DNA from: Podospora comata
Taxonomy: Eukaryota; Ascomycota; Sordariomycetes; Sordariales; Podosporaceae
Assembly (NCBI GenBank): GCA_017354895.1
Contig: CP071494.1
Location: forward strand, 4,836,001-4,900,000
Length of the DNA stretch: 64,000 bases
Reading direction: 5' to 3'
The position numbers were made by a program, and so were the translations under genes. This document shows positions 30,850 to 43,400 of the stretch, one piece after another. Under the pieces are notes generated by a model, which searched no databases, had not been told where the DNA came from, and was given only the letters and a program-made list of their open reading frames with translations. How positions within the stretch are numbered: position 1 is the first letter of the stretch; each line of letters begins with the position of its first letter.

Positions 30850-32120
30850 CTACTCCGGCATCGACCCTTTCCTGACAGTCTGCTGCATCTCGTATCCGCC
30901 TTCCTCATCACTCATGCTTCTTTTCCCATTACTGTATGTTGAAACCACCTCAACCTCATCAACCCGGCAAATGCGTTTTGGGTCGCGGCCGGTGCTCGAT
31001 CCCAAAATCCCTGTGTCGCTCATATCATCTCCGCAACCAGGCCGCTCCTCCTCCATATTTCCCTCGGCCTTGACAGTAATGACAATCCCAGTCCGATTTG
31101 CACCATACTGGGGCGTCGTAGCCTGGTAATACTGTCTGCCCTTTGTGCGGACCGAGGTGCGCACTTCGTTGAAAAGCACGCGCAACGCAGGGATAGAGGC
31201 GGCCATGATGGTGACAGAGATTTCCGCAGTGTCGTAGATGTTGAGCTGGGCGGTATAGAACGAGTCCATCTTGAGGAGATTTTGAAGCGAGACAGTCTTG
31301 ACTATGGCCATAATTGCGGCGCTGTGGTAGTAAGACACAGGTTAGCGCACGTCGGAGCACTGGAGAGAAACGAAAGAAACACAGACATGATTCCCATGCT
31401 CATGGCGATGCCCACGCCTAGTTTCTCCTTGGTCCGCATTTGCAGCTTCGAAATGATCATCCACGGCAACAAGGCTAACACAAGATCGCAGAGGGCCGAG
31501 TATGCCCCGGACACATATGCAAGCACGAGTGAGACGTTGAATGAATGGCATGAACCCTCGACGCTCAGGTCCCACGTCTTCTGGATCGGTGTGCAAAGGA
31601 GCCACGGGACCATGGCAGAGAGTCCGAAGGCGATGTTCATGCTGATGATGATGAACCATACGGCCCACTTCATCCAACCCTCGGAGAAGCGTAGCATGGT
31701 AATGGCGAAGGCTGTTTTACTCCAGGACATTGCAGTGATGGTAAGGGTCGCTCGCGGCATCATGAGAAGGAGCTCTTTGGTGGAAGGTATTGGACTGACA
31801 CCGGGTTTGTCCCAAGGATGCTTCCCGTAGCCCACATCTGCCACCAGCGTCGTCATCAAGCAGGTCGCTACCAGGTGGATGACCTGTGATGCGATCAAGA
31901 AGTGATCATCCCACCATAGCCGCCGGCTGCCGATGAGCTTGCAGTAGACTCTTGTGCCTAGAAATAACCCCGCCGCGCACCATAGTGACCAACCGACGGC
32001 GAGGAGCTGGGGGCCGGCATTGTCATGGGATAGAAGGCCCGGGTCGCCATAACCGATCATTGGAGGACCCATTGCGTTGCCGCCGTCAGTCGAAGGAGGT
32101 CGTTGTACTGATCGGTCCAT
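30850..32120 (-). CDS. SAT4/PTH11-type rhodopsin-like integral membrane protein
   Basis: 401 residues from minus-strand exons 32120-31387 and 31321-30850 (65-nt intron, phase 2). Seven hydrophobic spans lie between residues ~35 and ~290. The family signature is present: SRRLWWDDHFLIASQVIHLV after span 1, WSKTAFAITMLRF at span 3 and the CDLVLALLPWMIISKLQM segment before the last spans. The C-terminal ~110 residues are cytosolic, polar and rich in Ser/Glu/Arg. Unlike PTH11 proper, no N-terminal CFEM domain precedes the spans. Such proteins are orphan GPCR-like receptors, some needed for surface sensing in plant pathogens; a ligand is not predictable. Confidence 0.9.
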
Positions 32121-33150
32121 GTCGTTCGGGAATGGACTTCAGGTTAGGTGCGTGACATTCCTGTAAGGCTAAATATGAGGAAAAAAATAAAAGAGAATAC
32201 AATAAGAGAGAAGAGTCCGGGGAAGGTCACATTAGAGATAAAGTATTGCAGATCGTTTGATTCCACAGGGGGGATCGGATCTGCAATATGGAGCCATTCT
32301 TTTCAGGGGAAAGGAAGCAGTGGAGTCTAGACCCGAACCACGGGACTGGTTTCGCGCACAGAACGTTCGAATCTGCCAACAACGGCTGACACTAATACAC
32401 GACACACAGACGCACACCTCTTGCCAAATCCGTATTCGATGCTCGGACTCAAGCAACATCCTTGGTAGCTGGTGTCGTTTTACCTAATAAGCGATGAGGA
32501 TCTCGCAGCTATCACTTCACTCACAGTGGAGCGCTTAAGTTGGCTACATGCACCTCATCCTTTAAGGTAGCATGTGCACCGACACACCTGCATCTATTCG
32601 GCCATTCTCGCAAAAGTCTGAATCAAGGAGGTTTGATTGATCAAAGCGTTTTACATATTTTATTATCTTTCTTGCCAAAAATCTCGGAGACGTACAAACC
32701 TCAACAGTTGAAATCATCTAATACCTCATGATTCGCCAAAATCTTTCCGCCATGGCTTCTCCGCGACCATGGAGTCTGCTAGCTTGGCGCGCTGCAGGAC
32801 TGCCTCAAACGCCTGGACAGGAGTCCATCATCAGGCTAGGGGGTAATCCGGTAGGCAAATAGCTCAAACCTGTGGAAGCAAAAGGACATCCTACCCACAG
32901 GGTAGGCCGGGTGGTATGTATCTCTACAAAACCAATATCCATATCCTGCAATGGCATCTGAAAGAGAGTGGTCTTCCGGTTGCTTCAATTAGGTAAGCAA
33001 CCTGAAACATCTTTGAACAGGGCAGGTTTACATTGATGCGGGAGGTACTTCCGCTTGGCAACTCGCGAATCTATGGTAGGACTTCAGACTGTTAAGTTCA
33101 TACTAGGTACCTATTCACCACACAGCCGTCCTCCAAAGTCAATTGTAAAC
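32121..33150. other. 1.0-kb intergenic region
   Basis: Upstream of two divergent genes. No ORF with coding character, no repeat noticed. Confidence 0.5.
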
Positions 33151-34510
33151 ATGAGTTTGGAAACGCCCAAAAGTAAAGAGCACAGGACGCCCAAAGTTGT
33201 TCGATACCTTGGGAAGGTCGATGTCGACTGCAGATACCGGTGGAAAAAGGCACAGTGGGGAGTGTTGGATATTACCGAAAGGCCTGCTGGGATTGTCTAC
33301 ATGGACATCACCTTCAAGCAACCACCAGGCTACTGGCTTCAGAGCGCAACTGTTTTTGTCACGTTGAGCCAGGATGCAACCTTGAACACACGACGCCAGC
33401 ACAAGTCTTCGTCCGCTTGATTCCGACTACTCCGTTCAGATGACACAACAGTTTAGACCCAAGTCTTTGGCTGGCACACCGACTGTTCAGTGGGAAGAGA
33501 AGTCAAACTCCTTCATCCCAATCTTCGGCGCTATGGGGCTTCGAGCTAGTAGTTGTAGGCCACCAGTCTACCACCTCAATCAGTCGTGTTGATCAACGGG
33601 TGTTCAAAGGGACTGTAGGAAGACCAAAAGACCCGCCAGATTACTGCACGTTGGAGTGGGAGTTCATCGGCAATGAGCTGGACCCCAGCAAAGCAAACAA
33701 ACAGGAGTACAACACGGCTTTCTCCTTTGAACACAGCGGAAAGCCAGTCATCATGCAAGTGGATATCCGTCAGGGGAAGGTACAACGCAAGAGCCCTCCA
33801 ATTAAACACAATTTTCTTACTAAAGTTTTCAACCCAGTTCGGGGAGAGTGGTAGCTCTACACTCACCCACCTCGACCTTAGCAAGCAATGGGACTTAAGA
33901 AAGTTTTTGATCCAATCGTCGATGGTCTCGACATGGCCATGTATATGGAAAATTGTGGTCATTCTAACACAGTGGTTCCGGACGCAGTTCCAGCTCAATT
34001 CCATCTCCTGAATTGGCAAAGCCCGAGTAACAGTGTTCACGGCCCACCCAATGCCCAAACACAAGCCCAAAGCGAAGTCAACATCACATTCAAGCCAACG
34101 GCCAGGAGGATCGTCAAAATGGTCCACAGCCGATAAAGCCGGAAGAGCCCCAACAGCAACAGCTGAACACAGCACCAAAACAAATATAAGGACTTCCGAC
34201 AGAATTCTAACCGCACCGCGCAGTGAGCTCTCGAGGATGCCATCAAGGAGTTTGTCTGGGTCCTAGGACTTCTCATTCTGATTACCTGAATTCTCTCGTT
34301 GCCATTATCGGGTGGCTTTCCTCAAGGCCGGAGCCACCCGCTTGCAGACCTTCACAGCACCAACAGAGAGCATGGTGGAAGAAAAAGACCGAAGATTTTG
34401 GACGAAGCCAAAATGACGTCTGGAGTGAAGCATCAGGGATTCTGACAGTCTGGTCTGGGAAGGCTCGCCTAATACGGCCGCTAAATCAATCAAAAGCGGA
34501 GGGCAAGTAG
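33151..34510 (+). pseudogene. frame-disrupted orphan gene
   Basis: From the ATG at 33151 the sequence reads as an orphan fungal protein (SKEHRTPKVVRYLGKVDVDC, WGVLDITERPAGIVYMDITF) but the frame changes near 33384, 33414 and 33537, too close together for introns. A good intron does exist later: GTACAA at 33780 to AACCCAG at 33837 with a TTACTAAAG branch site, which preserves frame from KPVIMQVDIRQGK into FGESGSSTLTHLDLSKQWDL. A further break lies near the T-run at ~33900, after which VDGLDMAMYMENCGHSNTVV is readable to the stop at 34136. An Ala/Leu-rich hydrophobic stretch follows at ~34225-34285. All breaks can be explained by single-base length changes at short runs. Function unknown. Confidence 0.5.
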
Positions 34511-35723
34511 GAGGTCACGGTGCAGGTAGATCTTTTCATTCAACAAAAGGAGCGTCATCAACAGGAGGAAGAAGGCCTATGACACATTAGTATTAAATAT
34601 CGGACGACTAACGGGAGAATGGTTATCATTCGGGTGTTTTATTTGCGGATTAGCGACCAAAAGAGTTCTTATTTTACCTATGCACTCATACCATGAGCGA
34701 ATTTTCATTTCAACAAAGAAAGGAAAACCGAGGATAGGTAATGTGGTGAGGCCTATATCATATACAAAGCCATCCGTTGCATGCAGCTCGGCTACACGTA
34801 GCACAAATCGTACTTTGTCTCAGCCTCAGACAGACATGACTTCATAAGTCAAACTCACAAGTCAAACCCGGGTACGTGGTAAGCCAATCTGAATCGAGTA
34901 AGCTGGATCGTTTGACTGGATGTAGGTTTCACTCAAGCTTGCGCTCATCGTTGCGACCAGGGTGCACATGTCGGAGTCAATATATAAGGCCGACCAAAAG
35001 ATCGCCGTTCAAATAACTACTGGTGTTTGTAGTCAACGGACTATTAGCTCAATCCTTCATATTCAACTCGGACACCCTACCTCCACCTGATATAACGCAA
35101 ACGCTGCCTGTAACCTGTCGACCACGCGGTCATATTAAAAGTGCAACTATGAACGGGGGTTTTTCCACGTTGTCTTGGGTCTTTTAACCTTCTTGGCGTC
35201 CAGCAAAATCCAAAGCTTGTCCGTTGATGAGAAGCAGCGCTGGATGTTTTGGTTGGAGAGGGGGATCTTCGGATAGATTAAGCTTTTTTGGATGAATATG
35301 TCTGGGCCTGCCGCCAAGGCCCTTACCGGATGATGGCACCCCGCTCCGAAGGGTCCCTCTGTTGCTTTGCGATGAGTCCCATTTATTGATCCTTGGTTCT
35401 CTATCTGGTCCTTTAGTTTCCGTGGGGTAAGTGACCACAGATCCGGCCGCATGAATGGGCATAGATACCCATCAAGACAAGCGTGGCGACGCGATGACGA
35501 TGAAGGGCACCAACCCGGTAATTAAGTACGACCTCGGGAGTAGGGAGCAGAAACATGGGAATAAATGAATAGAAGGAACGAGTGACATAAGAAAGGGAGG
35601 ACCTGCCGCACCCTCCTACTTTGTCTCGGATGCTGCCGAGCCTTTCTCCATTCCCTCCAACTGTCGTGTTGTGGCATCCAGAACCAAAACAACGAGCGAG
35701 AGGGAACACTCTCAAGAGCAAAG
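34511..35723. other. 1.2-kb intergenic region
   Basis: Overlapping short frames on the minus strand (35147-35743) have no recognisable features. Includes the promoter of the AA12-like gene. Confidence 0.45.
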
Positions 35724-37051
35724 ATGGGCCATATCATCAACACCGTCGCGAGCGTCGCGGCTTTGACCGCGCTCTTCGTCCCCGAAGTAGCTGCTCAGTC
35801 ATGCCCGGGCGTCAACAGTCGCTTCCAGCCCCGTATGGGTTCTGGGTACCGGTTCAGCTTGCTTGCTACCGGGCTCCGCCAGCCCAGACACATAACCATC
35901 GATAGCGCCGGTAACCTCCTTGTCGCTGAGGGTGGTTCTCAGTCAGTCAGACGCTTGGTCCTTCAGGATCAGGGCAACATCGTTTGTGTTCAGTCCAACA
36001 CCCAGCTCAGCGGTACCAACGTAAGCCACCCCCATTGCAAGCAAGATGGATATGAGGGTGGAGCTGATAAGGAAGGCGACAGACCAACCATGGTGTTGCT
36101 CTTTCTGCTGATGGCAGGACACTCTTCACGTCCAACTTGGCCTCGGTGAACGCCTACTCCTATGACCCGGCCACAGGACAGGTTGGCTCCGGACGCCAGA
36201 TTGTAAACGGAATGTCCAACACGGGCACTCACCCGACCAGAGCCATTGCTACCTCCAAGTGGTCCCCAGACACCATTCTCGTGGCGCGTGGATCTCAAAA
36301 CAACATTGATACCACGACCACTCAGACTTCCTCTGGTCGTTCGATGATCAAGACCTTCTCCATCTCGGCTGGCACGCAGTCAACCATCAACTACAACACG
36401 GGCGGAGAGGTCCTTGGCTGGGGTCTCCGCAATATCGTCGGCTTGACTGAGGACCCTGCCTACGGCGGCATCTGGTCTGTCGAGAACCAGATGGACGACC
36501 TCCGACTCAACGGTCGTGACATCCACAACAACAACCCAGCTGAGCGCCTCAGCTACCACGGCGTTCTCAACGCCACCACCAACCGATACAAGGGTCTCAA
36601 CTACGGGTACCCCTCTTGCGTCCCGGCGTGGGACCCCCAAAACGTCGGCATCAACGGTCTGGTGGTGGGCTCCCTCTTCAAGCCCGACTCTGTCCCCAAC
36701 GCCAACGACTGTGCCAACCGCATGACGGGTCGTCTCCATTTCCACGCTCACACTGCCCCTCTTGATGTCAAGTTCACCGCCAACGGAACTGCCGCATACA
36801 TTGCGTTCCACGGCAGCTGGAACCGCAACCCTGCTGATGGGTACCGTGTCATGAGGGTGGACTTCCGGAACGGCGATCCAGTGGCCGACGTCAGCTCGAC
36901 GACGGCGCAGATTCCGGTCATGGAGAACAGCAATGTCGGCGGCTGCCCCAACAACTGCTTCCGTCCGGTCGGTCTGGCGTTTGATGCCAAGGGTCGCTTG
37001 TATGTGTCGAGCGACACGACTGGTGAGATTTATGTCATCTATGGCGCTTGA
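35724..37051 (+). CDS. secreted six-bladed propeller oxidoreductase, AA12/L-sorbosone-dehydrogenase-like
   Basis: 421 residues from exons 35724-36020 and 36083-37051. The intron acceptor at 36082 was chosen over the later CAG at 36117 because it restores the family's TNHGVALSADGRTLFTSN strand. Residues 1-24 are a signal peptide. The mature part is a six-bladed beta-propeller typical of soluble PQQ-dependent sugar dehydrogenases: RQPRHITIDSAGNLLVAEGG, VLGWGLRNIVGLTEDP, SVENQMDDLRLNGRDIHNNN, YIAFHGSWNR and PVGLAFDAKGRLYVSSD. In fungi the AA12 family oxidises rare sugars such as glucosone or fucose with PQQ as cofactor, often alongside lytic polysaccharide monooxygenases. There is no cellulose-binding or cytochrome domain, so this is the short catalytic-only form. 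Confidence 0.88.
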
Positions 37052-38667
37052 GCAGGGTGAGATGGGTCAGCCTGTCGTTTCTGTGTATCTACCTGGTATT
37101 AAGTGCGGTCGAGTTAGACAATGAGGATCAGGCTGTGTCACCTACATGTCGTTACAGTGATCGATGCGAATTTGGTTGGAATGCAGAGAACCATGGAAGG
37201 GAAGATGTCAAAAGGCTGGGCGCAGCATGTCAAATAAAGCCAAGCCCAGGTGCCAAAGAGCGAAAAAAAATTGGCGGAAATGGAGCAAGTGCAACTACCG
37301 AAGCTAGCAATTGAGCCAGATAAGGGCACGCAAGCGACCAAACCTCTCATTTTTTTCCGTCAGGCAAATCAATTGCCAGTCAAGTCAGATCAGGTCATGT
37401 CTCACGTGGAAAAACATCTCCGAAATGAAACAGGCACTTTTGGGGAGCCCCAGAAGCCAAGAGTGTGGGGAGCTCCACTAAACGACACGCCAAGAGAGCT
37501 TCGGCAACGGGGCATGCGAGGGACGTGGACGACAACCCTTGGCATCGAACTGTTGCATCGTCACCATTCACCCGTCCGAACACATATTAGCTGATATCGC
37601 CATCATTTATTGGCCTCGAGTATCCTCGAAAATCCCTTGCACACCGTAGGACACCACTGACTCCACCTGGCCGGAATATTTCGTCCGAGTACCTTACCCA
37701 ACCAACGCCTTGTGCCGGTTCATCAGCTCGCCGTTTGACCTCTTGCTATATGAGCAGACCTGCTGATAAGCTTCACAGGCACTTGTAAAGTGGCGGTTTT
37801 GTGTTACCTTGAACACCACCGCTCTTGTGGCCATCGAGTCAAGACCGCCACCGCCATGTCACAAGGGAACTTTGAACCACCCCTACAACACCTACAACGC
37901 CTACATGGCCTCTTAATGAGCTTATCACGTTCGCCATACGTACAGGTACACTTTAGCCACATTACCTGCAACAGGGACTCTGAGTTATACAGCTGACCAC
38001 ATCATCCACATGCTTGTTCGGTGAGGGCACAATGACATTGTTTCGAATCTCTGAAACTATTCAAACCATACGGCTTGGTCACGCCATACACCTATATGTT
38101 CTGTCCCCGCTCTTTATCACTCATGAAAGCAACCTAATATGGTGCCTCAATCCGCCAACATTGATGAGCGCATAATGCTCGCTGCAATACTCATGCGAGT
38201 GGTCTGGAGCAATGATAATCAGGCCAATACGAAGCCGTCCCAACCATCCGTCACCATGCATGGAAGCACAAATGCCGACTACGTTCAAAGATCCGAGTAC
38301 TGTTCACATTTAATTTGGTTGGGATTGGCTACAACGGGAGTTTGAATCTACAAGAAGTAGTAAGTCTGATCTTTGTGCGTTCATAGGTACCAAGAGCACA
38401 AAGCGAAACAATATCCTCAATCTGCCTCACACAGGTCTGAGTAATCGATATTATGCAGATCTATCAGAACGCATAGCTCATGGGGGGTACTGGGAGGCTC
38501 TCTTGCCAGATTTCTGGCTCCTGTTTGGTGAGAATACATAATAGCCAGCCACCAGAGCTTGCGGCTGAATCCCAAAGTTCTTGAGTCGCTGCATAAGAGA
38601 ATAGTCTCAATGGCGTTTACGGACACTACCTATCATGATCAAGTACCAGAGAGGTCGGATATCAGGA
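37052..38667. other. 1.6-kb intergenic region
   Basis: No supported gene; short ORFs only. Right end contains the promoter of the orphan gene at 38823. Confidence 0.5.
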
Positions 38668-38673
38668 TATAAG
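38668..38673 (+). promoter_or_regulatory. TATA-like box
   Basis: TATAAG 155 bp before the ATG at 38823, in an otherwise non-TATA stretch. Confidence 0.35.
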
Positions 38674-38822
38674 ACTGCCCCGCCATTGCTTTTTTGTCAC
38701 CACACAGATCCTCAACTAGAAGCCTCAAACATTGTTTCTAGCACTCTATCTAGCACTCAAGTTTTCACACCAATATCGAACCGTCCTACGCAAATCTACC
38801 TCACCTATCCTTGAACTTCAAC

Positions 38823-40186
38823 ATGGCCGACATCCGCACACTTCACTGGTATGAGTCGGCGGCTGACAATCAAGCGATTACTGCCAATGGCTGGAGATTC
38901 CAGGTGGCCAAGTCTGTTGCTACAGGAAATGGAGCACCCATTTACAATGTCGTGTGGCAGTCCCAAGGTGTTGCCCCCGTTACCGATATTCCTGGAAAGC
39001 TCAGTATGCTCTCAACTGGACCGCCGCTCTGATCTCGCCTGGCGTCAAAGTCAACGTTGGCGGTAGATGGCAGCAATGTAACAAAGGCGAGACCTACGAT
39101 CTAAACCCACAAGGTACTTCACCTATCTTGAGTTGCTTCTATTAATCTTATCAGGTTGCATCTTTGCTAACTAGTGTATCTTGCATAGGATACTGGGTGC
39201 CCTCTGCAACACTGGCTGGCCCTGATGGTGCTGGCTGGCTCAACATTGGCAACATTGATTATGCATACCCGCATGTCCTTGGAATCCATATCATCGTGGG
39301 AGTTTTGAACAACCAGACAGGCAGATACGAACCTATCTTTGTGGACCAGGCAACCCTTCCGAAGGGTAGCTCGGCGAAATACCAGCCACAAGAGAGTGTG
39401 AGTTGGTGGCTCGAGGGGAGTGATCTCACTGGTCAGGTCTTCAGCGACACCAAATCCAACGCTACAACCTTCGACTTCACGAATCCAAGCAACCCCCTCA
39501 CAGATTCTTATGAGTGGTCAACTTCGTACATAATGCGCCAAGGCCAATGGGTCATTGCAGCCGGACCTGTTCCCCAGGCCTTCCGTGCACCTCCTCCGTA
39601 TGAAAACAGGGTCAACCCCCTCGGCGGGAAGGATCCAATTCTTCTCGACTTGGATGTAGGAAGCTGGATTGTCAGATTCAACCCCCCCTTGCTCGGCGGT
39701 GCTATGGGGGTCGCAGTCACAGCTCTCTCGGAAAATCTCAAGCAACAGTTCATGGGACTTGAGGTCCAGGCTGTGGGCAGCGAAGGCACCGCGCTCACAA
39801 TCCAGTACGAGGCTGGTTCGGCTCCTGGAGCCCTTGAACATATCGGATTTCCCCGCGGTTCTCCCGGATCTCAAAGCACAATCGACAGCGCACTGAGGGA
39901 GTTGCAGACAGCCGGCGAACTCCCTCAAAACGAGGAATGGCTTATCGAGCCGGCACCCGTGGAGGAAACAAATGGTTCAGCACCGATCCAGGCGCGCAAG
40001 AGCAAACTCAATGGGGCCAGCACCCATACTAACACCAACAATAACAGTAACAGCAACAACAGCGGCTTGGCCTACCGCTACGGCCCCGCCCCTACTGACC
40101 AAAACCCGAACAACTTTGCCGCCAACTACCAGACCAAGTCCCCCTTCCTGCAGCAGGGCTATCCCACAAACCCCATCTCAACCTAG
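38823..40186 (+). CDS. orphan protein gene with one frame break and an Asn-rich tail
   Basis: Starts MADIRTLHWYESAADNQAITA at 38823. Near 38997 the reading frame shifts by one base with no room for an intron: frame one ends ...VTDIPGKLS, while the continuation KAQYALNWTAALISPG is in another frame. A one-base difference in the ATATTCC run explains it. A normal phase-1 intron follows (39114-39188, GTACTT...GCATAG). Exon 39189-40186 encodes a compact region (YWVPSATLAGPDGAGWLNIG ... SWIVRFNPPLLGGAMGVAVT) and an Asn/Thr-rich tail (NTNNNSNSNNS). Strikingly, after the TAG at 40184 the same frame stays open, broken only by a second TAG at 40274-40276, to a TGA at 40418. No family recognised. Either lightly decayed or affected by sequence error. 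Confidence 0.6.
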
Positions 40187-40282
40187 TATCCCTATAAGCC
40201 CCACACCTTCAGCACCCTCTCTGTCCCCGTTCGCGGCTCTTTTTCTCTGTTCAAGTTTTACCTCCTACAAAGATAGACGAGC

Positions 40283-40402
40283 GCCGAGTTGAACAGGAAC
40301 AGCCACATCTTCGACAACAAGGACAACCACAGCAACAACTACCATGACGGCAACAACGGCAGCAACAACAGCAATGACGACAATGACAACAACAACAAAA
40401 CC
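40283..40402. repeat. AAC/CAA-rich trinucleotide tract
   Basis: Imperfect CAA/AAC triplets interspersed with GAC and AGC downstream of the stop at 40186. In the gene's own frame they encode an Asn/Asp-rich tail (DNKDNHSNNYHDGNNGSNN), which is why it may be more than a simple repeat. Confidence 0.55.
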
Positions 40403-40420
40403 AAGTTCTTTGATGGATGA

Positions 40421-43400
40421 GTAAACAAAGTCCATCAGTTTTCTTGACGTGTACCCCGGTTCTGGTCCCTTGCTTGGCTGGCTCAGGGGTCAATGTTTAT
40501 GTTCTATCACCATGCCAACTGTGATGGAAGAAATGGCAGGCCAACTTGGAGATACCAGTGTTCTGGATTCAATCACGGGACGTAGAGCAGTAATACATTG
40601 TCCTGATATCAATCTCATGCGGTGGTTTGATCTTGTAGCATTCTCTTGTGGACAACGTCTCATGTACATTCCAAACTATTTGTTTCTTGCACAACCTCAT
40701 CCTTTTGCTGACTGACATATTCGTCTAGTGATGAGGCATTTGTGCCAGCATCTTCCCACTCACCAACCAGTTTATCAGAACCAACAATTTCTTCCATGAC
40801 TTTGACGTCTGCCGCTAACATGATGTCAACTCTCATGCTGTGACACTCACCCTTCCCACTCTCTCGGGGACGCCGGAGACATCGGATGGCGGATGACGGA
40901 TCCTGCCTTGATGTGGTGTACACACGGGTTGTGCATGATCATGTACAGTTGAGGCAGAAGGTGAGGCATGACCGGCGGACCGACGGGCGGATGAACCAGA
41001 CTCTTGGTAACCGGAGGCGGAGTTTTAACGTCTGGGGGGTTAGTCAGTCAGGAAGAGTGGAACATAAGGCTATCCGCTAATGTTTACGAGATCGCGTTGT
41101 TTGGTGGCAAGGAAGCAGAATTTTGAAATTTCACCTGTCATCTGGTGGTGATTTGCCTCCGTGAATCTTGCCATTGAAGAATTTCCCAAGATGAGGGGCT
41201 TTAACATGGGGCCGAGTTTCTATATCCATCACCGAACGCTCAACTCTGACCGGAGGTACAGTCTCCGTCTCGGTCAACCACATAGGAAACTCGGCCCTTC
41301 CAACATTCCAACTAAACCCTCGGGATCACAGGATCAACTTCTGGATTGGGAAAGTCCTCACCAGCCATTCGGATGAAATTGATGTCTTTTCTCAACACCG
41401 ATCCTCCATCATCCGGGGAACCCACAAATTCAAAATTAAACACGGAGCCAGTTTTTACACATCGGCAGACGCGAGCACTAGCACGGCTTTTCACCCATAA
41501 GAAATTCAAATATACACCGACAAGTTCTCATACAAGACATTTTCAGATCCTTCAAATGTCCCAACAAGGAAAAAAGTTCAGACGGATGAAGGTGGCGGCG
41601 GCAGTGGCGGCGGGAAGTTGGATCCTGCTGATCATGTCAGTTTTTCACATGCCTGACTTACTCCGAGCTTATATGATTCATTATGAAGGATTCTGGCTGG
41701 CATAACGTCTCTGTCCAGAAGGTGATATACGGGATTTTGACCAAAAAGCCATCTGTTGGGTCTTGAAGTCTGTGAAGCTGAGAGGCAATGTCGTGGCATG
41801 ACATGAGTTGAGTAGAGTGGCGCAGAGGACTTCCCTGGTCTTATCAGATCCTCCGGTGAATTTACTGGGGTGTGCAGTTGTCATATCGGTGATCACCTCG
41901 GTGCTTGATTAAGAGAATGTCGGCATGTACATGACTTGGGGTACTATAGGACCATTTTGGCCCCCATAATCCCATCTCCAGACACTCAAACCATCATCAC
42001 GACATGAGTGGCTGCGGCACCAATCGGCCACAACTCGATGCCGCAGACCTAAACCCAAGCGACAATCCGATCTAACCAGCCCCCATCCCGTCCGATCAAG
42101 TACCGTATCTTGTGTTTCCTTCCTTCCCATCATGTTTGTCAGCTGGTTTCGTTTGTGTCCCGGCCGCCTGTCATCCACAAAAGATGGTTGGTGGGTTTCC
42201 GGCGGGCCAATCTTGGTTGGGACTTTCGGTCGGCGGCGGCACAGGTCTAAACGACCAGGAAATAAACAGCTTACCTACCAGAGAAGCCCGAGACATCTCA
42301 TGGGTGATAAAACACATAATAGACGCCGAAAATCACCAGGTTTTTGAGAGCATGCCCTAACGTTGCGGTCGACCTTGCTCCTCAACAGCAAACCAGCATC
42401 TTTTGCAACTTGCATAATAAAGGCAGGTTGGTAACTCAGTTCAAGGTCCCCGATCAGATGACGTGAGATTGAGTGTTTTCCCCGGCCTGCCGCAGGATTT
42501 CCAAGGTAAATGATCACTCTCTGCATGGCGCCTTTTTCCCTGCAATGTCGCCCAAGTCCTTCTCCCTCGGGATTCGTGTGGTCGTCACAGTGCTAGCCTA
42601 AAGCCGAGAGTCAGCCCTACGAGAGATTGAATGACAGCCGAGGAGCGGGACGAAGAAACACAAGGTAAGATGGAGGGTTACATCGAGAATGACCGAATCC
42701 TTCCGCCTTTCCGTGTGATGCTCCCATGTCTTAACATTTCCACGATGACGGAGCTAAAGAACAAAATTTTTTCCGTGGTCGGGTGGCGGATCGCTGATTG
42801 ACTTCTGCCGAGATACCTAGGGATGGATGGTCTCAGCGAAGAATTAGAAAAGTACAACATCTGGTAAACGACACTTGAGCACCCCTGGTGCCGCACGGCA
42901 TACCACAGTATGGAAAATCTTGATAAGTCGTCTTGCCCAACAATCATGTCATGGTGACACAACGACATTACGGCTTTGCGCTCAACCATAGGTACAATAC
43001 CGTCGTACCTGGTTTTAATCAGCAGCCAGCCCTATGAGAGGTAGGTAGCTCGCCTCAGGATACATCGGCGCTTGGTATTAAAAACTGCCGGTTTATCACA
43101 CCGCTTCTTTTTCTGTCAGTGCTCCAAAGGCAGGCACCGCCGTGAGTTTTATGCAGGAAAATTGCAAGGAGAATATGCCAAATGACCCAGCATGCAACCT
43201 AAATTGTAGAAAAGCGCCATCAACTTGCTGTCATTCCCAAACAGGCAAGTCAATGATAAACATAGACCCACAGCGAGCCGTGTAACCACTCCCTGTTCTT
43301 AACGACGACCGGTGAGAGTGAACAGCAAATGGGAATCGAGAAGTGCCTCAAAACGCCGACTTTGACATCTGAAGAGTACATGCTTCCAAAAGTATTAAAC

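Noticed and set aside
36021-36117. Longer intron in the AA12-like gene using the CAG at 36117
   Set aside because: It shifts frame and removes the conserved NHGVALSADG strand; the CAG at 36082 keeps both.
40251-40493. 80-codon Cys-rich minus-strand ORF
   Set aside because: It is the antisense of the CAA/AAC repeat (TGT/GTT runs read as Cys), not a Cys-rich peptide gene.
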